64,000 bases of DNA from NCBI RefSeq assembly GCF_042652985.1, contig NZ_JBHSHQ010000028.1, forward strand, positions 62,001-126,000. The letters run 5' to 3'. Source of the stretch: Ruoffia tabacinasalis (GTDB lineage: Bacteria > Bacillota > Bacilli > Lactobacillales > Aerococcaceae). Under the pieces are notes generated by a model, which searched no databases, was not told the DNA's origin, and saw only the letters and a program-made list of their open reading frames with translations. Both the position numbers and the translations under genes were made by a program. Numbering within the stretch: the stretch's first letter is position 1; the number at the start of each line of letters is the position of its first letter. This document shows, in pieces, positions 35,420 through 44,428 of this stretch.

Positions 35420-36145
35420 TTAATTGTTGTCCCAGTAATTAAGTGGTATTTCGATATGCTCATATTGTGAATCATCCACCATTTGTGAATTATTCTGATT
35501 ATTTCGATTCTCAAATCGCTCAATGTCTCTTTGAGCTTCATCTGCTGTTCGAATATTTTTCTTTTCCCAATTAAGTAAGATACGGTCAATGTATTTTAAA
35601 CTCAGCGCTTGGTTTAAAACTGCTTGTTTTAAAGCTAATTGAACTAACTTTTCATCATATTTAGAAATGTTTACCCAGTCATTTAATGTTTCTAATTCAA
35701 TCTGAGTTAATTGTCTTCCAAATTCTTGTTCAAATGATGTGACTATATTCAGCCCTTCATTTTGGGGAGCCGAATGGTTCTTTTTCGTATTTTGTGCGCT
35801 TTGGGCACTTTGTTGGAAGTTTATCTCATCTAATTTGTCGAACAACGGTCTTAATGTATAATGATCCGTTTGTTTGCCTTCACTATTTGGCACCAATTCG
35901 ATTTCTAGGAAGTCTTTGTTCATGAGTTGACTTAGTGTGTCGCTCACTTTGTGGCTACTCCAACCAAGATCGATGGATAGACGGTTCATATCTTCAGATG
36001 ATTTTCCTCGATTGATTTGAGAAAAAATATATAATAATAAAACCATCTGATCACCGGTTAATTCAAGTTGATGGTATTGATCAAAAAGAATGTTAGGTAC
36101 TGAAGTAAAACCGTCTTTAATCCAATCATAGGCAGTGCTTCTCAT
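35420..36145 (-). CDS. dnaD: DnaD domain replication initiation protein
   Basis: A 241-residue protein. The N-terminal winged helix (about 15-95) contains TGDQMVLLLYIFSQINR and a typical helix-turn-helix; the C-terminal DnaD domain (about 140-210) contains EFGRQLTQIELETLNDW and LKYIDRILLNWEKK. It acts in primosome assembly at origins and restart sites. It forms a unit with nth, as in Bacillus, and lies downstream of the asnS terminator. Confidence 0.93.
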   Translation of the reverse strand: MRSTAYDWIKDGFTSVPNILFDQYHQLELTGDQMVLLLYIFSQINRGKSSEDMNRLSIDLGWSSHKVSDTLSQLMNKDFLEIELVPNSEGKQTDHYTLRPLFDKLDEINFQQSAQSAQNTKKNHSAPQNEGLNIVTSFEQEFGRQLTQIELETLNDWVNISKYDEKLVQLALKQAVLNQALSLKYIDRILLNWEKKNIRTADEAQRDIERFENRNNQNNSQMVDDSQYEHIEIPLNYWDNN

Positions 36146-36187
36146 ATAGTCTTTAACTCCCTTCTTTTAAAATTTTCCCTATAAACG

Positions 36188-36215
36188 CATAAAAGCCATC
36201 TGAAAATGGCTTTTA
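36188..36215 (-). terminator. Terminator of asnS
   Basis: AAAAGCCAT (36191-36199) and ATGGCTTTT (36206-36214) pair around a 6-base loop. The minus-strand tail starts with TTTT. It lies 20 bases after asnS. Confidence 0.75.
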
Positions 36216-36233
36216 CACATTAAATAATTTGTC

Positions 36234-37532
36234 TTATGGATATAAACGGTTTAATAATCTTGGGAATGGGGCTGTTTCTCTAATATGCTCAATTCCAGAT
36301 AACCAAGCCACTACTCGTTCAAGACCCATTCCAAACCCACTATGTGGTACGCTACCATAACGTGAAATATCTAAATACCATTGGTAAGCATCTAAGTCTA
36401 AACCAAATTTAGTAATATTTTCTTTCATGATTTCGTAATCATTCTCACGCTCTGAACCACCAATGATTTCACCATAACCTTCAGGTGCAATCATGTCGGC
36501 ACATAATACTGTACGAGGATCTTCAGGATTAATCTTCATGTAGAATGGTTTAATTGCTTTTGGATAGTTAACAATAAAGATTGGTCGATCGTATTTGCTG
36601 GCAATAAATGTTTCATGAGGTGAACCAAAGTCATCTCCCCATTCAATATCATCGAAGCCATTCTCTGTTAATAATTCAATTGCTTCTGTATAAGATACAC
36701 GTGGATATGGTAATTTCGTATATTCTTCTAAGGTAGCAACATCACGTTCTAAAGTAGATAAAGCTGAACCACAATGATCAATCACATTACGTACAACAAA
36801 AGCAACATACTCTTCTTGTACTTTTAAACTTTCCTCATGATTGTAGTTTGCCATTTCAGGTTCCATCATCCAAAATTCAATTAAATGACGACGTGTTTTT
36901 GATTTTTCTGCTCTAAACGTAGGACCAAAGGAGAATACTTTACCAAAAGCCATAGCCGCAGCTTCTAAGTATAATTGACCACTTTGTGATAAGAAAGCAT
37001 CTTCATCAAAGTATTTAGTATGGAATAACTCTGTTGTTCCTTCAGGTGAGCTTCCAGTTAGAATTGGTGGGTCCACTTTAATGAAACCACGGTCATTATA
37101 AAATTCATATGTAGAACGAATGATTTCATTACGAATTTGCATAATAGCGTGTTGTTTTGATGAACGTAACCATAAGTGACGGTGATCCATTAAGAAATCT
37201 GTTCCGTGGTCTTTAGGTGTAATTGGGTATTCATGACTTTCACCAATCACTTTAATTGATTCAACTAACAGTTCATAACCTAAACTTGAACGATCATCTG
37301 TTTGGATAACACCTGTTAATTCAACACTTGTTTCTTGTCCTAAGTGTTTAACTAACTCAAATGTTTCTTCACCTACTTGGTTTTTTAACACGACACCTTG
37401 GAAGTACTCGTGTCCATCGCGTAGTTGTAGGAAAGCGATTTTCCCACTACTTCTTTTGTTTGTAACCCACGCATGAATTTTTACTTGTTTATCTACATAG
37501 TCGCCTGCTTGACGCATTGTAATTGTATCCAC
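36234..37532 (-). CDS. asnS: Asparaginyl-tRNA synthetase
   Basis: A 432-residue class IIb synthetase. An N-terminal OB-fold anticodon-binding domain (about 15-105, with SSGKIAFLQLRDG) is followed by the catalytic domain with motif 2 (FRAEKSKTRRHLIEFWM) and motif 3 (GFGMGLERVVAWL). It charges tRNA-Asn. The start is GTG, 6 bases after GGGGG. It follows ypmB by 18 bases. I see no T-box leader upstream, so control is probably through the ypmB promoter. Confidence 0.97.
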   Translation of the reverse strand: MDTITMRQAGDYVDKQVKIHAWVTNKRSSGKIAFLQLRDGHEYFQGVVLKNQVGEETFELVKHLGQETSVELTGVIQTDDRSSLGYELLVESIKVIGESHEYPITPKDHGTDFLMDHRHLWLRSSKQHAIMQIRNEIIRSTYEFYNDRGFIKVDPPILTGSSPEGTTELFHTKYFDEDAFLSQSGQLYLEAAAMAFGKVFSFGPTFRAEKSKTRRHLIEFWMMEPEMANYNHEESLKVQEEYVAFVVRNVIDHCGSALSTLERDVATLEEYTKLPYPRVSYTEAIELLTENGFDDIEWGDDFGSPHETFIASKYDRPIFIVNYPKAIKPFYMKINPEDPRTVLCADMIAPEGYGEIIGGSERENDYEIMKENITKFGLDLDAYQWYLDISRYGSVPHSGFGMGLERVVAWLSGIEHIRETAPFPRLLNRLYP

Positions 37533-37550
37533 AATATTCCCCCTAAATTC

Positions 37551-38027
37551 TTAAATATTAGCGATAGATTGAATCCACTCGCCATTTGACGCATTAATAT
37601 AATAATACGATAGTGTATTATTCTCAGCTTTAAATGAAATCTCCCAAACGGGTTGATTATTCATCATCCCAAGTCGAGGTTGTAATAGTTTCGTTGGTTC
37701 ATTTTCACTGAGTGTAATCGATAAGGCATCTTGATGAGATATGATATCTTGAGAAGTATAATATTGAATATCTCCTCCGTCTTGCGTAACAATTGCATAT
37801 ATTTGATTACCATTCTCATCTGTAAAATCCAGTGTAAAGTATGATTCATCAATAGTTACCCAATAGAAATCGTTAACTTCTTCGACATTATAATCTAAAG
37901 AAACTAACTCGACAGTTTCCTCCTGAGCTTGCACCATCGAACCCATACTTTGCGAATAGATAAATAATAATGCAACAAGTACAATTAACAGTAAAACTGT
38001 TAATCCTGATACTACTTTACGGTTCAA
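37551..38027 (-). CDS. ypmB: YpmB-like membrane-anchored protein (DUF5590)
   Basis: The protein of 158 residues has one N-terminal membrane segment (about 6-26) and an exposed beta-rich domain of the PepSY/DUF5590 type (TLDFTDENGNQIYAI, ending YYYINASNGEWIQ). Function unknown. In Bacillus, ypmB also precedes asnS, which supports the name. The start codon is TTG, 7 bases after AGGAGG. A promoter lies 42 bases upstream. Confidence 0.82.
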   Translation of the reverse strand: MNRKVVSGLTVLLLIVLVALLFIYSQSMGSMVQAQEETVELVSLDYNVEEVNDFYWVTIDESYFTLDFTDENGNQIYAIVTQDGGDIQYYTSQDIISHQDALSITLSENEPTKLLQPRLGMMNNQPVWEISFKAENNTLSYYYINASNGEWIQSIANI

Positions 38028-38068
38028 CGTTTGGCCTCCTTCCGATATTTCTTTCTAATTTCATGACC

Positions 38069-38097
38069 GTTATATAATAACATATTTTTGATGTAAA
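38069..38097 (-). promoter_or_regulatory. Promoter of ypmB-asnS
   Basis: TTTACA (38097-38092) and TATAAC (38074-38069) with 17 bases between, on the minus strand, in the 91-base gap downstream of the DinG-like gene. Confidence 0.6.
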
Positions 38098-38118
38098 TTG
38101 AATAAACACATGAAGTAG

Positions 38119-40653
38119 TTAGTTCAATATATTAATTTCAACCATTGATTCTAATTGATCTAATATTTCTTTTGTATAGTACTTTGTATATAAACGCTTA
38201 TCTAAAATATAAAGTTTTTCATTCGCATAATTGTTACTAATAAAATTGATGACGGTTTTAATTCTTTGAATCATTTGTGGTAGCAATATATCATCAAATA
38301 ATTCCGTTTGATCTTTTGTTTTCTTTAGATAATGATACTTCGCTTGTATTTTAGTTTCACCTGGAGATTGGAAAGGTAAATTATATAATAGAACTGAAAT
38401 TTCAGTTTGATTATCTCCCCAAAGAAGTTCAGTAAAGCTTCTTTCTCTGAGAATGACAATAACTTTTTCAGTTTCATATATCCGCCTTCTAATTCGATTT
38501 AAACTTCCAGTTATGGACTCAGCTAAGATATGATAATCTTGAGAAATTTCGTCATTAAGAATTAACTTATGGAAAAGATCTGAAACTAGAAACTGATTCG
38601 GCATAATAATTATAATTTTATCGCCTAAATGCTTACGATCACTATTTATAAAGTCAGATAAATCAGAAATTCGTGTTGCATTATCTTCACCTTGAATAAA
38701 TTCAACTGGATGATTTAGAATATGTCTATTTTCTTTAAATAATGTTGGTAGTTTTAAATAATCAAATGCTGAGTCGAGTTGGATCCAATTGGAATCTCCA
38801 GTCATTCTAGAATTATAATAGTTTCCTGAACTGACTAATAATGCACTTTGCATATCAAGCAGCCAAGTAAGACTTTCTTTCTTAATAAGAATAGGCTTCA
38901 CTTGAATTGATATATTATAAAACTTGTTATTCACTCGTGTTGCGCTGATTGTCATATAATTTTTTTCGTCATTCATCAAATTCATTTGTTCTAGTTGGTT
39001 AATAAAACGGTGTAATGGTAGAACTTGTTGATTCATTTTCTTCAGCTTTTCTGACTCAATAACTAATTGCTTATAAAAGCCAGCTAATTTAGTTCTAATC
39101 TTATTGGCAAAGTCCATGATCTTCTTCGCGTCATCGGATTCAATATTCACGTAAGTTTGAACATTTTCTTGTTGGATTGTGTTATCAAACGGTTCTTCTT
39201 TTAATATATTGCTGATTATCGAGATTAAGTTATTACTTAAATCTCTCATCGATTGAATCTCTTTGCTTAAATGAACAACATATTGATTATCACTGTAAAT
39301 TTGTTGCATATCATCAAATAAATTAAGTAAATGATTACTCAAATCACTCAATTCAATATTACTCTGTTGAATATAGCGAGCAGAGTCAATAAAGGAATTA
39401 ACATTACCTATAATCAGATGTCGATTGAATAAATACTCTGTCTGTTCTCTGTTTTTTTGCATCATACTGTGTAAATTAGCGTCATAAGTGATGATGATAT
39501 TTGCTTTTTTAGCATTTTTAATCACATTATGGAAATTAGAATGGTTCTTTACTAATAAATCGTTCGCTTGGTGCTTACTTAACAAGTTTTTAATAGACAA
39601 TTCTTTATTAATTTCGCTAAAATCACCGAATTTTGACAAAGCTTGCCAATGTATAGATGCCGCTATAACGAGTAATTCCTGTTGATTATTACGCTTGAAA
39701 TTATATTGAAGAATATAATTCTCAAAAGCTTTTTCATGTAAATAATTTCCTTGTGACTTTAATAAAGCAATCTTTTCTAAAGTAGTTTGCCTTATGATCA
39801 CGTCACTCCAATAATTTGATTCATCTAATGTAGGCAAAGATAATAAATAACGCCCCTCTTTTAAGATCGTTTCATTAAATATCACATCATATGGAATGGG
39901 ACGATGTGTATCTTCTAAGACAGCATAAGGATGGTTTTGCCATTTTTCATAAATAAATTCTGAAAGGGTTTGATTCTGTTTAGGTAAGTTTTCACTTTCT
40001 AAATCTACATCCGCTCTTTTGTCACTAACAATGTCGTTTAAAATAAACTTATCTGGATTAGTGAAAAATTCTATTTCGTTATATCTCAAATGCCTTAAAA
40101 ATGGTTCCATTCGACCAAGAGTCTCAACCGGAATTTCTTTCGCAATTTTAGCTAACTCACTCACAATATCTGCAGTGATTAATGCATCTGAATAGGCATC
40201 ATGAGCTTCACTATATTCTAAATTAAAATGACGACTTAAATCCGTTAAATTAAATCCGATTGCTGTTGGGACGATGATTTTCGCAAGGACCACTGAATCT
40301 AGTGCGATAGGATCAAATTCTAAATCAAATCTTTCAAAACTTTCTTTAAGTATGCGTAAGTCAAAGCCTAAATTATGAGCAATAAAGACACAATCTTTCA
40401 GCCTCTCATGCCATAAAGTCGCTACACTATTAAACTGTGGTGCATTGGCCACATCTTCTTCTTTAATACCTGTTAACTTTGCAATATGTTCTGGAATCTC
40501 ACGATTAGGATTTATTAACATCGAATATGTATTAACAATATTGCCTTCAGATATAATAATTGCTCCAATTTGGATGATTCGATCACCCTCGTCAATATTG
40601 GGCCCGGTTGTTTCAATATCAACGATTGCAATTTTATTCTTTAACCTAGGCAT
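38119..40653 (-). CDS. dinG: DinG-like exonuclease with degenerate helicase domain
   Basis: The protein of 844 residues starts with an intact DEDDh exonuclease domain: VDIETTG (Asp12, Glu14), FIAHNLGFDLRIL and AHDAYSDALITA. The remaining 670 residues follow the length and order of the DinG helicase and keep its late LPFQSPG signature. No G-x-G-K-T/S Walker A exists, no DEAH box is found (the expected place reads RHLIIGNVNSF), and motif VI is replaced near LLPQMIQRIKTVIN. There is only one cysteine, so no iron-sulfur cluster. Staphylococcus aureus DinG is known as a helicase turned nuclease; this protein seems further along. It lies downstream of cca. Confidence 0.88.
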   Translation of the reverse strand: MPRLKNKIAIVDIETTGPNIDEGDRIIQIGAIIISEGNIVNTYSMLINPNREIPEHIAKLTGIKEEDVANAPQFNSVATLWHERLKDCVFIAHNLGFDLRILKESFERFDLEFDPIALDSVVLAKIIVPTAIGFNLTDLSRHFNLEYSEAHDAYSDALITADIVSELAKIAKEIPVETLGRMEPFLRHLRYNEIEFFTNPDKFILNDIVSDKRADVDLESENLPKQNQTLSEFIYEKWQNHPYAVLEDTHRPIPYDVIFNETILKEGRYLLSLPTLDESNYWSDVIIRQTTLEKIALLKSQGNYLHEKAFENYILQYNFKRNNQQELLVIAASIHWQALSKFGDFSEINKELSIKNLLSKHQANDLLVKNHSNFHNVIKNAKKANIIITYDANLHSMMQKNREQTEYLFNRHLIIGNVNSFIDSARYIQQSNIELSDLSNHLLNLFDDMQQIYSDNQYVVHLSKEIQSMRDLSNNLISIISNILKEEPFDNTIQQENVQTYVNIESDDAKKIMDFANKIRTKLAGFYKQLVIESEKLKKMNQQVLPLHRFINQLEQMNLMNDEKNYMTISATRVNNKFYNISIQVKPILIKKESLTWLLDMQSALLVSSGNYYNSRMTGDSNWIQLDSAFDYLKLPTLFKENRHILNHPVEFIQGEDNATRISDLSDFINSDRKHLGDKIIIIMPNQFLVSDLFHKLILNDEISQDYHILAESITGSLNRIRRRIYETEKVIVILRERSFTELLWGDNQTEISVLLYNLPFQSPGETKIQAKYHYLKKTKDQTELFDDILLPQMIQRIKTVINFISNNYANEKLYILDKRLYTKYYTKEILDQLESMVEINILN

Positions 40654-40663
40654 ACAAACACTC

Positions 40664-41893
40664 CTAATCTATACTGCCACTATTTTTTATATAAGCTTCA
40701 ATCATACTATAAGTATTTTCTAGTTCCATTTCAATGATTAATCGTTCAATCTTATCTAACCATGCCCCAATTTCTGGACCGCCTTTTTTAAGATCAAGGA
40801 TTGTCATAACATCTTTCCCATTAACGGCAATATCTTTTTTGCTTTTTATTGGTAATGCGTTGTAAATATCTTCGACAAATTTATGGTCAATACGTTGAGT
40901 TTCAAATAAAAAGTCCTCAACACGTTGAATATTTGAGAAGTCATAATTGTAAACTTCCCAACTTGTGACATGTTCCTCTTTAAAGTAGTCAAACAATTGA
41001 ATCATTTGGATCACATCTTTGATAAAAGCATTACTATGTGTCCATTCTTTTAAAAAACTACGGATTGTTTCTGGCTGAATGATTCCCATATGTTTTAACA
41101 TTCTAGCCCAGACTAAGCGCTCATCACGTAAAGCATTTGGTGTGTCTTTAAAATCTTTACTTAATTCAGACATAACTGTTCCTGCTAACTCTTGCGTAAA
41201 TCCTGGCAAGTATTCAGCTAAACCCGTGTTCACTAGTAATTGAGCTTTTTCGGTAAATGAATGCCCAAGTAAAAATTTACTAAACTCAATTCTAATTCTT
41301 TCAATTGAAATATGTTGTAAATTTGCTTTTAAAGCTTGAATCGCATTAAATGACTCTTGTTCAATCTCAAAACCTAACTGAGAGGCAAATCGAATCGCTC
41401 TCATCATTCTTAAAGCGTCTTCTAAGAAGCGCTCCTGCGCATTACCAACACATCTGATTAGATGGTCATTTAAATCCTTTAAACCGCCGTGGTAGTCATA
41501 TAATTCGCCTTGGCGATCAAATGCCATCGCATTAATTGTAAAATCACGTCTTAACGTGTCTTCTCTTAAATTACGAACGAAATTTACTTCATCTGGCCGT
41601 CTATAATCAGTATAGTCGCCTTCCGTTCTAAATGTTGTTATTTCATAAGGCGCTTTATCCACAACAACAACAATTGTCCCATGTTCCTTACCGACATCAA
41701 AGGTAATCGGAAACATAGCTTCAACTTCTTCTGGTCTTGCACTGCTTGCAATATCAATGTCGTTAATTTTTTTATTTAATAATATATCTCTTACACAACC
41801 CCCAACAAAATAAGCCTCATATCCATGAGACTCAATTTGCCCTAATACAGGAATTGCTTCTTGAAATAATGGATCTGTCAGTGATACAAACAT
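40664..41893 (-). CDS. cca: CCA-adding tRNA nucleotidyltransferase
   Basis: About 409 residues. The class II nucleotidyltransferase head has YFVGGCVRDILL and the metal-binding DIDIA, then RRDFTINAMA, EDALRMMRAIRFASQLGF and ERIRIEFSKFL. It builds or repairs the 3' CCA of tRNAs without a template. The frame is open to a GTG at 41902, but the ATG at 41893 lies 8 bases after AAAGG and one base after the ypiB stop (TAATATG), so I prefer it. It is coupled to ypiB and followed by the DinG-like gene. Confidence 0.95.
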   Translation of the reverse strand: MFVSLTDPLFQEAIPVLGQIESHGYEAYFVGGCVRDILLNKKINDIDIASSARPEEVEAMFPITFDVGKEHGTIVVVVDKAPYEITTFRTEGDYTDYRRPDEVNFVRNLREDTLRRDFTINAMAFDRQGELYDYHGGLKDLNDHLIRCVGNAQERFLEDALRMMRAIRFASQLGFEIEQESFNAIQALKANLQHISIERIRIEFSKFLLGHSFTEKAQLLVNTGLAEYLPGFTQELAGTVMSELSKDFKDTPNALRDERLVWARMLKHMGIIQPETIRSFLKEWTHSNAFIKDVIQMIQLFDYFKEEHVTSWEVYNYDFSNIQRVEDFLFETQRIDHKFVEDIYNALPIKSKKDIAVNGKDVMTILDLKKGGPEIGAWLDKIERLIIEMELENTYSMIEAYIKNSGSID

Positions 41894-41894
41894 A

Positions 41895-42428
41895 TTATTC
41901 ACCTTTCAATTTTTCAATTTGTTTTAAATAATAACTCACTTTATCAAAGTCGTATTTCTCTAAAGCGGTATTTAAATCTTTATTTAATAAAGACAGTTTC
42001 GTCTCCAATGAAATCTGATATAGACTATCTTCTAAGTCCATCAAAAATTGTAGATTTTCCGGGATATACGGATTATCTTCAAAAACATCAAACCTATACA
42101 GTTGTTGATAAAGATGAGGAATATCCACTTCGACATAAAAATCTTGCTTTGAAAAACGATGATTCAAGCGAATATCATGAAAGGCTTGGTCGCTCAATGT
42201 ATAACTTAGCTGATCTTTATAATACATAAAAGGCAGTTGTGTATTCGGATTAAAGGAAATGTAAATTCCACGAGGAGCATACTTTGCCCCTTCAGAGAAT
42301 AGTATATTATTCATTAGCTCAGAATTTGTTGATAGAAATTGCAATAAATAATTCACAGATGGATTAGAATGTTGGTAATTTGAAATTAACCATTTTAAAA
42401 ATTGTCTTTTCCTTTCATTTCTCTCCAT
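41895..42428 (-). CDS. ypiB: YpiB family protein with IDEAL domain
   Basis: The protein (about 177 residues) has the UPF0302/YpiB N-terminal domain (VNYLLQFLSTNSELMNN, then GAKYAPRGIYIS and FHDIRLN) and a C-terminal IDEAL-type helix pair (LNTALEKYDFDKVSYYL). Function not known. Upstream frame extension to 42455 is possible, but GGGAG lies 7 bases before the ATG at 42428, just after the ypiA stop. It forms a tight cluster ypiA-ypiB-cca. Confidence 0.82.
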   Translation of the reverse strand: MERNERKRQFLKWLISNYQHSNPSVNYLLQFLSTNSELMNNILFSEGAKYAPRGIYISFNPNTQLPFMYYKDQLSYTLSDQAFHDIRLNHRFSKQDFYVEVDIPHLYQQLYRFDVFEDNPYIPENLQFLMDLEDSLYQISLETKLSLLNKDLNTALEKYDFDKVSYYLKQIEKLKGE

Positions 42429-42432
42429 TTTC

Positions 42433-43767
42433 TTACTCCCACTCTTTATATTCATCTAAGTCAGATAAGTCATTTTTAGATTGAATTTCTTTACTCAAAG
42501 CTTTTAATTTTGGTATATCATAAAACGTATTGTTATATTGATTCACGACTTCTAATGCCTTCTCAACTTCTTTATTTGTAAAATAAAAGTTAGCAAGACG
42601 GTAAGCTAATTCTTCGTGAGGAAGTAAGTAATCAAGTGCGATTAAATAATCTTCTTCTGCTTTATCATTAAGACCTAAGGCTTCATAAACAAGCGCAAAA
42701 TGATAACTCATATATTCATGATCAATTTGCTCCCCCTCAAAGACCCGTAAAAAATATAAGGCTTGTGCCGCGTCACTTTTACTTAAATAATAATTTACAA
42801 TAATGTTAATTGCTAAATAAAAATCTTCACTATTATCAATTAAATTTGTATAATCAACGAGCTTTTCTATGATGTCATCATTTAAATGATCAACATCATC
42901 GGCTACTTTTGCTATGTTTAAAATCATTGGATCTAAGGGTGGTAATGTTTTAGCTGACCATGTTAATTCTTTATATAAATTTGATTTCTGTCCAGTTGTT
43001 TTATATAACTCGATTAAAAGAATTGAATAATTTATATTATCTGGATTTTTTTGAAGTGCTTTTTTTGCGTAATCGATTGCTCTATCAAATTGAAATAACG
43101 TCTTAAATACATTTGCAAATACGAAGAATTCATCTTCAGTTTCTAATGGAATTCGCTCATCTTTTTCAAGTTTTTCAACAGCTGCTAAGTCAATAATTTC
43201 TTTTAAGGACTCCACTTCAACTAGTTTCAGTCGAACATCACGAATATTTTCATAATCATCTAAATAATCATAAACCGCTCTATAATAGTTCTCTGCTTGG
43301 CTAATATTTTGCTGTTCTAAGTATATATCTCCTAAATCTTCATAGGCTTCCCCTAGTGTTGGATAACTTTTAATAATCTGGCGATACATATCAATAGCTT
43401 CTGTATGACGATTTAACTTTTTAAGTAATCTTGCTTCCAATAATTTGAGTTCAGGATCTTCTTTGTCAGATTTCGCTAAATCTAACCAATAAAAGTACGC
43501 CTTATCATAGGCTTCATATTGGTACAATTTACTCACAATTTGCTTAGCATATTTCTTATATTTTTTTAATTCAAATAATTCAATTAATACAGTCAGTCCT
43601 TGATCGACTGATCCTGTTTTGAATAAAATATCTGCTAGGCTTTCTAGTGCAGGTATATAACTACTATCTTCACTTGCTCTTTCTATATAATCAATAATAA
43701 CTAACCGTTGTTCTTCAATGGTATCTACATTTCCTAATTCTTCTAAAATCTCATCTAGGATTGTCAT
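42433..43767 (-). CDS. ypiA: Tetratricopeptide repeat protein (YpiA-like)
   Basis: About 444 residues, almost all in helical TPR-like repeats; the clearest reads AIDMYRQIIKSYPTLGEAYEDLGDIYLEQ in parts, near residue 125. It probably acts as a protein-binding scaffold; partners unknown. The position before ypiB is as in Bacillus ypiA-ypiB. The ATG at 43767 lies 7 bases after GGAGGG; a TTG two codons upstream is too close to that site. A near-consensus promoter lies just upstream. Confidence 0.85.
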   Translation of the reverse strand: MTILDEILEELGNVDTIEEQRLVIIDYIERASEDSSYIPALESLADILFKTGSVDQGLTVLIELFELKKYKKYAKQIVSKLYQYEAYDKAYFYWLDLAKSDKEDPELKLLEARLLKKLNRHTEAIDMYRQIIKSYPTLGEAYEDLGDIYLEQQNISQAENYYRAVYDYLDDYENIRDVRLKLVEVESLKEIIDLAAVEKLEKDERIPLETEDEFFVFANVFKTLFQFDRAIDYAKKALQKNPDNINYSILLIELYKTTGQKSNLYKELTWSAKTLPPLDPMILNIAKVADDVDHLNDDIIEKLVDYTNLIDNSEDFYLAINIIVNYYLSKSDAAQALYFLRVFEGEQIDHEYMSYHFALVYEALGLNDKAEEDYLIALDYLLPHEELAYRLANFYFTNKEVEKALEVVNQYNNTFYDIPKLKALSKEIQSKNDLSDLDEYKEWE

Positions 43768-43797
43768 TATCAAACCCTCCTTTACTCATTCTTATTT

Positions 43798-43826
43798 ATT
43801 ATACCACCGACATGTATTGTTGCCAA
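43798..43826 (-). promoter_or_regulatory. Promoter of ypiA-ypiB-cca
   Basis: TTGGCA (43826-43821), 17 bases, TATAAT (43803-43798) on the minus strand. It is the best SigA match of the window and lies 30 bases before the ypiA start. Confidence 0.8.
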
Positions 43827-43947
43827 AATTAATCGGCGAATAATTGAATATTATGTGTCGTATATTTAAATTGGAAATTGCGAGGAATTGACTGATTATG
43901 TAAAGTGGAAATATTTAGTCACTTGCGGTCCACTAAAATTATCAATA

Positions 43948-43989
43948 ATCAAAAAGAAAACCCCTAAAGCCTTGTGGCTCTAGGGGTTA
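43948..43989 (-). terminator. Terminator of hup
   Basis: The arms AACCCCTAAAGCC (43959-43971) and GGCTCTAGGGGTT (43976-43988) pair with one mismatch around TTGT. The minus-strand tail is TTTTCTTTTTG. Confidence 0.92.
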
Positions 43990-43999
43990 AAAGCTTGAA

Positions 44000-44275
44000 T
44001 TATTTTACAGCTTCTTTTAATGCTTTACCAGCTTTGAATCCTGGTACTTTACTTGCTGGAATTTGAATTTCTTCTCCAGTTTGTGGGTTACGACCTTTAC
44101 GAGCAGCTCTATCACGAACTTCAAATGTACCGAAACCGATAACTTGAACTTTGTCGCCAGAAGCTAAAGTTTCTTCGATTGTTTCGAATAACGCTTCAAC
44201 CGCTGCTGTTACGTCTTTCTTAGTTAAGTTAGTTTTTTCTGCTACTTTTTCTACTAATTGTGCTTTATTTGCCAT
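44000..44275 (-). CDS. hup: DNA-binding protein HU
   Basis: A 91-residue histone-like protein. It begins MANKAQLVEKVAEKT and contains VQVIGFGTFEVRDRAARKGRNP, the start of the DNA-binding arm with the conserved GRNPQTGE. It bends and compacts DNA as a dimer. It is monocistronic between its promoter and a strong terminator. Confidence 0.98.
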   Translation of the reverse strand: MANKAQLVEKVAEKTNLTKKDVTAAVEALFETIEETLASGDKVQVIGFGTFEVRDRAARKGRNPQTGEEIQIPASKVPGFKAGKALKEAVK

Positions 44276-44355
44276 TAGTATTCCTCCTTATATAAATCCT
44301 CATATTTGAGATATTTGAAATATACGACATCTCTTTAACGGATATTTCATTTATA

Positions 44356-44384
44356 AGAATAACACATAAAAGCTTATAATACAA
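44356..44384 (-). promoter_or_regulatory. Promoter of hup
   Basis: TTGTAT (44384-44379), 17 bases, TATTCT (44361-44356) on the minus strand. An untranslated leader of about 70 bases follows. Confidence 0.55.
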
Positions 44385-44428
44385 CGTTTTACACTATTCT
44401 TGAGTAAATCTAAACTAATATTTAAGCA

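Noticed and set aside
37533..38118. T-box leader before asnS
   Set aside because: ypmB lies directly upstream, and neither the 18-base gap nor the 91-base gap before ypmB has room for or shows T-box motifs.
38119..40653. DinG-like gene as pseudogene
   Set aside because: The frame is intact over 844 codons, the exonuclease motifs are complete, and the ribosome site is sound.
41894..41902. GTG at 41902 as start of cca
   Set aside because: It overlaps the AAAGG ribosome site itself; the ATG at 41893 has the right spacing.
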